Assembly: GCA_013368445.1 (NCBI GenBank)
Contig: JAACJO010000005.1
Location: 2,418,001 to 2,482,000 of the forward strand
From: Leucocoprinus leucothites
Taxonomy: Eukaryota > Basidiomycota > Agaricomycetes > Agaricales > Agaricaceae
Length of the DNA: 64,000 nucleotides
Direction: 5' to 3'
Shown here: in pieces, positions 22,249-33,248 of the stretch
Numbering within the stretch: the first letter of the stretch is position 1
How the letters are laid out: the number at the start of each line of letters is the position of its first letter
Position numbers and translations under genes: made by a program
Notes under the pieces: generated by a model
The model's database searches: none
The model's input: only the letters and a program-made list of their open reading frames with translations
What the model was told of the DNA's origin: nothing

Positions 22249-23426
22249 TCACTTCTTGTCTACGGTTGTCCAAATATTCAGGGTATCTTCATCTGCCCAT
22301 ATTCTATCCAGTAGCTTGGTCAGTCTTTCTTGGGCATCCTTGCCTATCGAATCCGTAGGGTTCTCCGGTATATATATTATATTGCGTTCTTGAATTTCGG
22401 CGGATGGATGAGCAGAGACGGCTTTTGCTAGCTGGGCAATACGCTCAGGCGGACAAAACAGCTACGCAGGCGCGCATTCAGATACCGGAACATGATGGGT
22501 AGATAGGGTAGCAAACCTTCATCACTTGGTGTCCCTCGTCAGAATCAGTGATTTCGACATCTTCCATATAGTTGTCGACTGCAATTTGAAAAATATCATC
22601 CTGGACTCCAGGATGGTCTTGGAATCTAGGGATCTTGACGTCTACGCGACCAATCTTTCTGAACATCCACATCACTGAAGCTTTCTGAACGCTTTGGTGT
22701 GTCTCAGTCAAGATGAAAGAGCCTCAAAATTGTAGAAGACCGAACCCGTGGTCATTGAAGATTTCTCGTAAGCTGCCAATCGTACGGTTTAGGTTATCGG
22801 ACAGCGACTCTCTGAAACATGTGTTAAAAAGGACGAAACAGAATGTTTATACATACATGATGATGCCCACGGAATCAGAGGACAAAGCCTCATATGTCAC
22901 AATTTCACCTTTTTTGTTTTTTCCTTGCGCCTAGTTCCGTCTAAGTAACCACATAAAGTCAGAAAAATATTCAATGCGTACTCGTTCTATCGCACGTTCG
23001 ATATTATCTTTTGGCACATCTTGATCCTTCGCTTTCTTGATGACTGCGGCTAGATGGGAGTTTAAGTTCGGGTCCGCAGAGCCCCCACCTAGAGGAATTT
23101 ATTTACTACTGAACAGTCACTCGATGGACGAGGCGCACTTCGTATAGCATTTGCAACGTCCTATGATATCTTTAATTTAAGCTTACAGTAACAATGGCTT
23201 GAAACTCACTCGTGCTACGCGACTTAGGAGTTGGCCTCTCTGCGCGTCATTGATACCTTTCTTCTCTTTTATTTTCGACCACTACATCGCTGTGCCCTCA
23301 ATACAGACGAGTATGACACTGTTCCTTCGACCTTACTTTGTTATGACCAGCGAGAATTGATTGTGTGGCTGAAAATGAGCGTCGAGTGGGTGAAGAACGA
23401 AGAGTAAGAAAAGCAAGTCGGAGCAT
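22249..23426 (-). CDS. TACO1: TACO1/YebC-PmpR family mitochondrial translation activator
   Basis: Eight exons: 23426-23337, 23281-23210, 23160-23139, 23088-22982, 22930-22857, 22811-22741, 22674-22517 and 22461-22249, giving 268 aa. The first 25 residues are Arg/Ser-rich without acidic residues, a typical mitochondrial presequence. Then come the family motifs AGHNKWSKIKEKKGINDAQR, GGSADPNLNSHLAAVIKKAK, VPKDNIERAI and LSDNLNRTIGSLREIF. In mammals TACO1 promotes translation of the mitochondrial COX1 mRNA; bacterial YebC relatives act on translation or transcription. One intron boundary near 23139 has an alternative donor 18 nt away that would add six residues. Otherwise the model is tight. Confidence 0.9.
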
Positions 23427-23716
23427 CGGATAGCAAGTGAGATGCTGAATTTCACACCCAACTTGTCATCCCATCAAATTCCGGACACGTGAGATATGTG
23501 GTGATCCGATGGATCCTCCGTTCCATCTCGTTCCGAAGCTCGATCAATATTCTCTTCCAACTTCCGAGTTCAGTCGATCGGCACAGAACCATAATCACAT
23601 CATTCTACTTTAACGCCTCTCATTCACGACACTAGTTACCGTGCGGTACAAGGAACTACGAACTGGAAATCTGAAGACTTGTTTTTGTATTAAGCATCCG
23701 TTCAATACTCGCTTCT

Positions 23717-24823
23717 TCACCATGCATGATGACCACCGTTGACGAGAATGCTGAGATGCAAACATTTTTAACCATGGAACGGTGTCTGATTCGGAGCTGA
23801 CTTACTCGCTACCTGTGCAGAAGGTCGATGCGTCACTGGCTAACCAGGCTATAACGCCACGCAGTTCATCTGGCCGACCAATACGGCCCATCGGGTTCAA
23901 GCTGGACCATTTATCCAGAAGGTGAGGCTCTTTGTCAAGATATGCTGCTGTCATCCTGATCATTCCCAGTTATTTTAGGCTCTTTTAATTTCGAGCCAGA
24001 GGCATCGCTCACTTGGTGTAAATGTGTCCAGGAGACAATGTGTTGATTCGAATCCTCTTCGGCCCGAGCTCACAGGCCATGCTGCGAGCCATCTGAAGGA
24101 CTGCGGACTTGCTGGTGTTGTAAGAGACCCATGCATGGTCCTGTACAAGAGCATTCAGCAAAGCCTGCCACCCCCTTCTCGCAGCCACACACCTTATTCG
24201 TGATCGTGCCCGACATGGATGCAATCAAAATGATGCTACCTCCGTTTCCAAACTTCGCCATCTGCCTACCGGCAGCCTGTGCTGTGAACAAAACTCCGTT
24301 CACGTTCACGTTCATAACCTACGTATCACTGACGTCAGTATCGGTCAACAACGACTGCCATGATTGTACTCACATCTTGGAATTGTTTCGCGGGGTACTC
24401 CAGACAATCTGTGTGGCTCTTTAGAATACCTGCAGCGGCAATACAGACATCCATTCTCTTCTCCTTGTCACTGATCTCTTCTCCCACCTTCCATAACTTT
24501 TGCTGATCAGTCACATCAACACTGATGTACTCCAACCTAGAGTTGTTCCCTAGTTTCTCCACATACTCCTTCGTCTTCTGCCATTCTTCGGAGGGGCTCT
24601 CCGGTAAGTCCAAACAGTAGACTGCCCGCGCTCCAAGTTCACATAAGGTCAGAGCCATCTCAAGGCCAAGCCCACGATTGCCGCCAGAGACGATCGCAAC
24701 CCGATCTGTCAATGCAAACTCGTCAAAGATCTTGGGACGAGGTTTGATTGATGGGTTCGATGCAGCCTCCAAGGCAGCATTTACACCGATAGGGGCCAAG
24801 GGAGATACTGATTGAGGTTGCAT
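23717..24823 (-). CDS. Short-chain dehydrogenase/reductase (SDR)
   Basis: Five exons: 24823-24374, 24318-24193, 24140-24013, 23955-23806 and 23750-23717, giving 295 aa. The cofactor loop is VAIVSGGNRGLGLEMA, the acidic residue after strand 2 is in YCLDLPES, CIAAAGI replaces the usual NNAG, and the catalytic Tyr and Lys are in SYNTSKSAV. The end GGHHAW is typical of sorbose-reductase and mannitol-dehydrogenase-like classical SDRs of fungi. The Asp after beta-2 leaves the NAD/NADP preference unclear. The substrate cannot be told from sequence. It is transcribed in the same direction as TACO1, 290 bp upstream of it. Confidence 0.87.
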
Positions 24824-25157
24824 TCCTGCGGAGGGGAACGATGATTAACATGGTTTTTCGCTGTATATATACAGAAGGCGTGGGCGATAAATGAGACCAG
24901 CTGACCGACAACCACTGTTGACCAATGTCAAAAGAAGAAATCAAGAAGTGCTCTCTTGCACAATATAATGCCTGTGGGGAGAAGCACGGGACTTCTTTGA
25001 TTGGATTATTCCATAAGATGGGTAGGAGATAAGTACATAGTAATCAAGTATGACAACATTATGGGAGCTTCAACGTCCGGCCCAGGGATACAAGGTATCA
25101 AAGCATAGAAAACAGAACTAGAGGAACATTACACAGCCAACGACTACCACAAACTCC
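24824..25157. other. Intergenic, no gene seen
   Basis: 334 bp between the SDR start and the NTF2-like gene end, both minus strand, so it is the SDR promoter side. Nothing else recognised. Confidence 0.4.
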
Positions 25158-26079
25158 TCAGGGAGAGAATTTTGGTACACGTACTAACCAGGGCGTGACT
25201 TTGGCAGAAAGTGTCCGAAGGAAAGAGCCACACCATTTCGGATCCTGCCCTTGCCACTGATCTATCATATGCATGATTTTCCCATCCTCGTCCATGTCCA
25301 CAACTACCACCGATTCGACCACCTGCCCACAAGTCATTTCACGTTAGATTGGACAAGAGTATCACAAAACATGCCTTTGTGTGGCCAAATAACCGAGCTG
25401 TATATTCTTGAACTTGGTAGTAGATCAAACGATTCGGAGAAAGCGTAGAGGACATGACTCGAATCGACTTATTTGTTGATTTGGAGAACAGTTTCGGCTG
25501 CAGGAAAATTAGTAGGCATAATTGCAAGGATACTCAGAAGCTGTACCATCGCAAACCACTAGCAGCATGTGAGGTGAGAAATTCTGTCAAGAGTTGGAGA
25601 GGCATACCTGAGGGGCATACTCGTCATAACCATTGCATGTCATCACAGGGTCCTATTGAAGAAGCGCTCAGTGTCATTTATGGTACACAGCCAAGGACTA
25701 GTACCTCAAAAGATGCATCTCTCCTCCATGTTCTTTCGAATATCTCAGCTGTGGGGCGACAGCAGTAGAGCTCAGTAAGGTCCTTTAGCACACGCAAGTG
25801 CTCTTCCTTCAGTTCTGTATGCTGTTCGTCAACAGTCGAACCTCTTCGTCTTTGGAGCCCTGATCCCGAATCCACTTTGACTCCAGAGTAGTGTGCGGCT
25901 CCGGCCACAGATTCAATCAATGAAGTGGTTGGTATGACCTGAGGCAAAATCTGAGGATGGTGTGTGATGGAAGGTGGGGAGGGTGAGCGAGGAGGAGGAT
26001 ATGTGGAAGTTTCAGGCGAGGCTTCACGATTGCGAGTAAACATATCGAGCGGGTTGAGAGTAAGAGGCAGGGGCAACAA
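25158..26079 (-). CDS. NTF2-like/SnoaL-fold protein
   Basis: Four exons: 26079-25705, 25652-25608, 25497-25375 and 25322-25158, giving 235 aa. The first 60 residues are Pro/Ser-rich. A helix follows (HLRVLKDLTELYCCRPTAE) and then a beta-rich region: DPVMTCNGYDEYAPQ, KSIRVMSSTLSPNRLIYYQV and VVESVVVVDMDEDGKIMHM. This is the cone-shaped NTF2-like pattern found in many uncharacterised fungal proteins. The intron between exons 3 and 4 starts with GC rather than GT (AAG|GCATGT), and only this choice keeps the conserved frame. Biochemical role unknown. Confidence 0.78.
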
Positions 26080-26221
26080 GAAATGGAAAAGAGGCTAGTA
26101 CGTTTGAAATGACGTCACTTATCCGTGACCGAGAATCCGCAGGTAATAATTGATGACATTATTATACGTACTAAAGCACATAAACACCAGTCTCTCGAAA
26201 CATATAACATACCTCCACCCC

Positions 26222-27396
26222 TCAGTGGCCGTTCGTTGCTCCTTGCCATAGGCCATAAGTTTTTCCTGGCGTGTTCTGCCAAAGACGAATTGTGCCTATG
26301 ACTACTTAGCTCAATCAGATAAAAGGAATCGGCTTGTTGCTTACCATCCTCTATACAAAAATAATCAGTCAGGCACTTGAAAGAGGAAGGGAAAAATCGA
26401 CGAACCACTGCCGCTAGCATACATTTCACCGTCGGGGCTGAATTCCACGCAATGCACGGGACCATGGTGTCCCTTTAGTACCTCTCGTTCCTCACCGTCC
26501 ATTCCATGAACTCGCACCCACTCGTCTCCCGAGTTACCGGTAACAAACCGATCTTGTAGGATAGGATGAACAGAAGCAGAAGAAGGGGAATAAGGGAGGG
26601 TCAAGGTATGTGTTCCTGCTCCGTCGTGTCCAGTTGGAAGGACGGGTATGAAGGATACCGTTTTCCCAGATGTCGCCACCAAGCGCGAAGTTTCATTAGA
26701 GAGTTCCATCGATGTGATCGGACTAGGAAAAGAAAGGCTCGTAGTGAGCTTGCGTGTACGTAAATCCCACCACCTAGGAGTTTGTCAATATTTCGTTCGC
26801 AATCATAAACAAGACCATCCCTCACTTGATCTTGCCATCCTCGCCTGCAGTGACCCCGGTATGGTCTCCAACCCAGACTACGCTCTTTACCACTCCATCA
26901 TGAGATAGAGAGTTGTTATCAACCAAAAAATCCGGATCGGCATCTGGTCGTGCAAGATCAAATATCCTGACCTTCTTTTCTTGCCCACCAGTGAGGATTC
27001 GTGATGATGTTGGCGAGATAGCAACAGTGCGAACGATATGGTTATGAGGGAAGGAGTGTAGGACGGCGCCTGTATAAGTATCCCAAACTTTTCTGCATGG
27101 TCATGAGCGGGGAATTTGAATTAAAAACAAGCTGCCACTCACGCGGTAAAGTCTGCACTACCAGATACAGCCTTGGCAGCATCTGAAGAAAGCTTTGTAC
27201 TCCAAACGGCGCCCTTATGGCCCAAGAAGGTACCGATCCAGTCGCCTGTCCATTCCCTTAACATTGGGTTTCCATCTTTACAACTTGAGACCAGCAAGAA
27301 GGATCCGTCATCAAGGATCGGCGAAAAAGAAAGATGAGTGACGGGGCGGGTATGACCTGGGGCCACAAGGGGAGTAGCTTTGAGGGGAGCAGACAT
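26222..27396 (-). CDS. STRAP-like WD40 repeat protein
   Basis: Exons 27396-27143, 27092-26826, 26773-26406, a 6-nt microexon 26350-26345 and 26295-26222, giving 322 aa. WD40 blades run through the protein (for example [48 protein letters not shown]). It closes with [18 protein letters not shown], a sequence characteristic of serine/threonine kinase receptor-associated protein. In animals STRAP works in the SMN complex and TGF-beta signalling; fungal orthologues are poorly studied. The microexon supplies AG GAT G of a Glu-Asp-Gly sequence. The length fits the family. Confidence 0.9.
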
Positions 27397-29278
27397 TAAT
27401 ATGTACTATAAGAGAGGATTCGGGATCGTGAGTCGTGATACAGGCGCACTGCGCACTGGGGTTGGGAAGAGAAAATGAAGGGGTTGGGACGAGGGGCACA
27501 CAAGCGCCCAGGTCGCGTGGCTGCCTGTCATAGCATTCCTGCCATTTTCAGTACTTTCCATCAATTTTCCCTTTGCCTTGATGCATTGATGACTCCAAAC
27601 ATCTGTTCGTTGTCGCGTTTCATTCCAGTTCAGCTCGTCTCAGCTTTTCTATCCCTCTTCGGGTCCTGTCTTCCCCCAGGTTTTCTTGAGGTATCCAAAA
27701 GGCATGCTCCCATTTTGATATGCCACCCAGCTTGTCATGTTTTCTGCTCTAACCTCAACCGTGTGCTGCCATCAAGTTGGATTTTTAAGCCGACCACAAC
27801 CCCAAATCGGGGTAGAGAGCTATGGTCGCATAATGGAACTTTCCCTCGGCTGGCCTGGAAAGCCCCGGAAGAGCATCTAGTGGTGGCTACCAGTACTTTG
27901 GAGCTCGATATCCTTGCTATCGCATCCCAGAATCCGAGGGGTAAATAATTGGAGTCTCCCGTCTTGATTTGACATACTTTGGAGCACGTCGTCCTTAATG
28001 CTGATGCCACCCATACATGTTTTCGGTGGTCACGGCTCGCCACAGCTCCCCACTTAGACGCCAAGTCAATGAGTTTCTCCGAGGCGTTAGTAGTCGACCA
28101 ACCACGCTGAAATGACTGTAGATACGACTTCCTATCCTCAAACACGAAGTGTTTTTGTGTCAGCATTTACTCTCATACTCTGTATTATCAGCCATAAGGG
28201 CGTTGCACCATCAACTTTGACAAAGCATGGGTACCATTCTTGCCGGAAAACAGCGTCAGTATCCACCATGATTGTTCGATCTACCACCGGTGGAACCGGA
28301 ACGGTAGAAGTACATCCGACACCTGAATCCCATCTCGCTCCATCTCCAAGAAATTCACTTTGGAAAAGGTTCATGCTGACTGTACTAACTTGTACGTTCC
28401 AACAGTGTCCCCTATTTGGGTTTGATGCTCATCGCGCCAGTGGGTGTAGCACGCCGAGGAACTCTGAGGCAGAATATCATCTCTGCGGCTGCTTCCCAAC
28501 CCGCCCGCTCTTCGGCTTCAGGAAGTACACAATGCCACCGGCGCACCGGTGAACGTTCTACTCTGACTAGTCTTTACAAGGATAAAACAAGACATATTAT
28601 AATGAGCAGCAGCCTGAGGGCGTACTCCAACTCATGACAATCATAATCGACCCTTGCATCGACCCTACATCCTCCACAGCCCTCCACCAAGGTATAATAC
28701 TAACGCCCAAAATCGACCATCATAAGGTTATGAATGTGAATGTGATCATAACATCACCTTGCGGAGGACGACAAGGCTTCGGAGTGCTTACAGCTGAATT
28801 CTGAGACAGAATAAGACTCCGTCACAACACCAGCCCACGATAACCTCAAGTTCAAGCTCAAACCTCTTCAATCCTTTCAAGATAGTGATCATCCTTCAAT
28901 AGGTTTATTTGTTGCCAATTTGAGAAAGTATGCGTGAGATTTTCATAGTCAACCCATCAGACCCTGCAGAAACACTGTAATGTAGCACCAGCGTTACGCC
29001 ATCCCCCCGAACATTCTCCTTCACCATGCAAGTTTTACGAGAGAGATAACTACTTTTGTAATTTATTGCTGGTCTTCGCGGTGCAGCTTTCTCCTCGGCC
29101 TCGTATTTTGATTTCAAGATTACCCCAAGGCACATTGACTAGTCGATTAAAAAGAGGTGACCCAAAATATTCCAGTCCGATACTGGTGGATTTTCCTTCT
29201 TTGCTCAGCACGCAAAGACGCCATGGACTGGTTAAAAGGCCACAAAAATTGGACTTACTTCCTCACCTCCAGCACACT
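27397..29278. other. Unassigned 1.9-kb region
   Basis: No gene could be built. Several minus-strand open frames (27735-28166 and 28138-28374) read as plausible protein-like sequence but I could not join them into a model or recognise a family. It must also hold the promoters of STRAP (-) and the sulfate permease (+). It may contain a decayed gene. Confidence 0.35.
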
Positions 29279-32095
29279 ATGGTTTTCTCTGTGATCAAGG
29301 ACGTTACCAGAAAAATCGTTCATTATCCCGAACAGGTGACTGAAGATGTTTCCACGAAAGAGTGGCTCTCTCGGTTCTGGACAAACCCTCTCCCTCATGT
29401 ACGTAGCATTTCCTGTACTTGCTTCGTTTTTCTTCATTGAACTCATTTGCCCTCGTCGTACCGTAGATCAACAATTATTTATTGAGCCTCTTCCCAATCA
29501 TTACCTGGATTCATCGATACAGTGAGTTTGAATTGACCGATTATTCCTGTCAGTTCTGTGGACGAAACTTGTTGCTCATTTGGTAATGTCGCAGATCTCG
29601 GATGGCTGTATGGGGATATCATTGCGGGACTAACTGTCGGCATTGTCCTCGTTCCACAAGCCATGTCCTATGCTCAGGTGCGCCTCCTAGCTTGGCGTGC
29701 GCCACAAGATAGGTGATGTATTCAAACGTAGATCGCTGACCTACCGCCCGTGTATGGCCTTTACTCGTCTGTTGTCGGCACCTTCATATACTGCGTACAG
29801 TGTTTCCTCCGTTTTCTATGCCAGGAAGTAATCATCATTTGATTTAGGTCTTCGCTACCTCCAAGGACGTGTCCATTGGACCAACCGCAGTTCTGGCTTT
29901 GAGCGTAGCCAACCTCATCAGAACCATAGAGAAAGATTACCCTGAGGAATGGAGTAAACCCGTCCTTGCATCCGCAATCTGTCTGGTTTTGGGATCCATC
30001 AACATGGGCATCGGCTTATTGCGTATCGGCTGGCTTGTTGAGTTCATCCCCATGCCTGCAATTGCTGGCTTCATGACAGGCTCCGCTCTCACTATTGTAA
30101 CTGTTGAGCTTCCTGGGTTAATGGGTATCACAGGGTTCGAGTGAGTGCTCAGTTGCTCGTTGTTCATGGGGTGGAACGAGTAAACAACTTCTTTTAGCAC
30201 CCACGGAGCGCCCTACAAAGTTTTCATCAATACACTGAAGGGATTGCCTCATGCCAAGCTGGATGCTGTCTGGGGATGGGCTTGTCTTTTTACACTTTAT
30301 GCCATGAGATCATTTTGTCTTTGGGCTGGCAAGCGGTGGCCCCACAGGGGTGTGTACTCCTATCTGGGCGTCGGTGTTCGCTACCGTTGACACAAATTCC
30401 CAGCACGTTTGTTCTTTTTCCTTGGTGTCTTAAGGAACGCTGTTGTCATCCTCGTATCGACAGTCGCCGCCTGGTTATACTGTCGCAAACGGAGAGACTT
30501 GCAGGGCAATTTTCCAATCAGCCTGCTGGGGGATATCCCTCCTGGACTACAGCACATGGGATTGCCGAAAATTAACAATGAAATGTTCTCTGCCATGGTG
30601 CCCAACCTGCCTGTCCTCACTATCATTTCGTTCCTGGAACATATCGCTATTTCCAAAAGTACGTCACCACTCCTGAACACCTTACTCCTAAGTTTACATA
30701 GATTCTGTTTCATAGCCCTCGGTCGTCGGAATGGCTACAAAATCAACCCGAACCAGGAGCTCATCGCAATGGGTGTTGCTAATGTCGCTGGCTCCTGCTT
30801 CGGTGCCCTTCCATCGACTGGATCCTTCTGTCGTTCCGCTTTATCTTCCAAATCAGGGATACGGACCCCGCTAGGTGGTGTCATCACGTCAGCTGTGGTC
30901 CTCGTATCGCTTTATGGGCTCACTCAAGCTTTCTACTGGATTCCCTATTCAGTTCTCTGTGCCGTGATTATTCACGCCGTTGCGGACTTATGTGCAGCTC
31001 CCAGTGCCGCTTACAAGTATTGGCGTATTTCTCCACTCGAGTTTTTGATTTGGTTTGTGACTGTCCTTGTGACGGTGTTCATGTCGATTGAAGATGGCGT
31101 TTATGTCTCCGTTTGCTGCTCTTTGCTGCTCCTTCTCATTCGCCTCGCTCATCCTCGTGGTGGCTTCATGGGTAGGGTTGCCCTTGAGCCCGAGTGCGAA
31201 TCTGGACAGGCAAAGGAGACCAGGGAGATCTTTGTTCCTTTGAAGTCGAATGGAATCCAAAACCCGGGCGTCCAAGTCAGACCGCCTGCTCCCGGTGTAT
31301 TAGTGTATAAGTTGGAGGAGAGCTATCTGTATCCCAATTGCTCAATTGTCAACAATACCCTCGTTGACTATGTGAAGAAGCACACTCGTCGTGGCAAGGA
31401 TCTCAGAGGTGTCCTGCTTCGTGATCGCCCTTGGAACGACGGTGGTCCACGTAAGAGCTCGGATCTTGCTCAGACGCTAAATGAACAGAAACCCTTGTTA
31501 CATGCAATCGTATTTGACTTTTCGGCCGTGTAGGTGATTCAACGTTCGTCGATCAGAATTGTGGTTGATTGACTGCTTCTCATTAATTACAGTTCTCACC
31601 TGGATACGACAGCTACCCAGGTTCTCATCGACACTCGGATTGAGATCGAGCGATGGACTGATTATCCCGTGGAGGTGAGAAAATTTCACAGTCAGCGAAG
31701 CGTGATAGTGATATATTCAGTAATAGTTCCACTTCGCTACCATTATGTCACCTTGGACTCGTCGAGCTCTCGTAGCTGCAGGGTTTGGCATTGGAAGGTC
31801 GCACTCTCAAGCTCCACGCGAACTTGCTGCTATAATTGCCGACCGAGATGGATTACTTGATGACGATTCAGAAGTATCAAGTCCATCTTCTAGCGACCTT
31901 GAGGCCGGTGATATCAAGACGCAGGTGCGGGAAACGGAGAGCAGCGCGGCCTATGGCAATTGGGAGACTTTGCTGCGGGAAGAAACGCCATTTTTCCATC
32001 CTGATCTAATTTCTGCTTGTGGGGCTGCAGAGAGTGGCCTGCACAGAGTTTCGAAATTTCATGAGAAGAAACAAGATGATAATGATTCATGTTGA
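29279..32095 (+). CDS. Sulfate permease (SulP family)
   Basis: Ten exons: 29279-29398, 29467-29521, 29595-29677, 29732-29794, 29848-30140, 30198-30349, 30404-30658, 30716-31529, 31593-31674 and 31727-32095, giving 761 aa. It is a polytopic membrane protein with SulP signatures DIIAGLTVGIVLVPQAMSYA, GPTAVLALSVANL and STGSFCRSALSSKSGIRTP. A C-terminal STAS region follows, containing HAIVFDFSAVSHLDTTATQV. Fungal members are proton-coupled high-affinity sulfate importers of the plasma membrane. The C-terminal tail is acidic and Ser-rich. Expression in fungi is usually controlled by sulfur status, but I saw no specific site. Confidence 0.92.
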
Positions 32096-32643
32096 CGAAC
32101 CAGAGCACCCATGAGTTTTGCAATTTCACTTGTTTCAGAGAAGAGTTTATATACAAATTATGCAATTTCAACTATAGTCAATGTATCAAACACCGCCGCA
32201 CATCTAAGCTTATGCGCTACTACACCATTGGATATGCCAAGCAATCAAGAATTATTATTCCTGTTTTATTTAGACTCTTTTGTCTTCTTCCATGGGTTTC
32301 TTAATCAGGTAAATTTGACGCCTTTCGAAGATGGTTACAGCTTCGAACTCTATTCCGATCAGACATGTTACCGAAGTCCGATATATTTCCATTTGTGTTT
32401 CAAAACCCAGTCAGACAACCTAAGTTGAGGCAATAGTACGAGCATGCGGCACTGGGCTAGAGTAACACATCTGGAGAATTCATTACGGCTGTCGTAGCCG
32501 AAGGAAGCATCTGAGTCGTCGAAGAGTAAGGCAACGGCATGGACAAAGTCTTACACTAGGAGGAGGCCTAGTGTAGGGCCGTAGGAGTGTTACGAGCACC
32601 TCCGTTTGGACTTGTGGCATGGGATGTGAGGTCACTTCAGCAG
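32096..32643. other. Convergent 3' region with hairpin
   Basis: 548 bp between the sulfate permease stop (+) and the CMC2 stop (-). It contains both 3' UTRs and the perfect hairpin listed next. No gene. Confidence 0.45.
32552..32575 (-). terminator. Perfect 9-bp hairpin in CMC2 3' region
   Basis: TACACTAGG, a 6-nt purine loop, then CCTAGTGTA. It lies about 70-90 nt beyond the CMC2 stop codon, within the expected 3' UTR. A role in 3' end formation or mRNA stability is only a guess. Confidence 0.4.
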
Positions 32644-32992
32644 TTAGAGACTTCGGAACTCTTTGAGTGCTTGCTCTGCCTTTTCTCTGCGTTCCTTCGC
32701 AGCCTCTCTGTTATGAGCCGACCTTGCAACGCGCTGTATTATTGGCAACTGTCAGTTAACTTGGGGCGACCGCGGATTCTAGGAATTTACTTCGGTCCGA
32801 AGGCAGTGATTCAGCTCATCCTTCTGCTTGTTACAACCACCCGTAAACCTACGCCACGCGCTCGAGTGGCATTCTTCAAGTGCTTGGATGAATTCTCTGC
32901 ACACTAAAAGGGATGACAGTTATCAGAGAAGGTTAGAATAGGATAGGCTGAGTAGACTGACCAATTCTCTTATCAGAGAGTTGTGGATGCAT
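32644..32992 (-). CDS. CMC2: COX assembly mitochondrial protein CMC2
   Basis: Three exons: 32992-32962, 32903-32791 and 32733-32644, giving 77 aa. It opens MHPQLSDKRIV and has the twin CX9C arrangement, CREFIQALEEC and CNKQKDELNHC, that defines this intermembrane-space family. The C-terminal tail is basic and helical (EAAKERREKAEQALKEF). Such proteins are oxidised by Mia40 after import and assist cytochrome c oxidase assembly. The gene is divergent from transketolase, with 256 bp between start codons. Confidence 0.92.
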
Positions 32993-33189
32993 GGGACACG
33001 ACAGGTGAAGGACGGACGCCTTCGGTGACTCACGGGCGAGAAAAGGATAAAGTAGTAGTGGCTTTGTGAGAAGGAATGTAAGTATTCCAAAAATGGCAAA
33101 GGGACGCGCGCCCAGAGTTCGGGAAAATTTTGTTTTAGGCACACACCCGATCGTGCCGTATGCAGATTAGATGCCATGCTAATCTCAAT

Positions 33190-33248
33190 AAATAATCCTC
33201 CCTCCCTTCCCTTCTCTACTCTGCCCCTCTTTCCTCCCCTCCACTACA
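33190..33248 (+). promoter_or_regulatory. CT-rich leader of transketolase gene
   Basis: Pyrimidine-dominated stretch (TCCTCCCTCCCTTCCC and similar) running up to the transketolase ATG, preceded by an AATAAATAAT element near 33187. Such pyrimidine tracts are typical just upstream of the start in highly expressed fungal genes. Inferred from composition and position. Confidence 0.5.
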
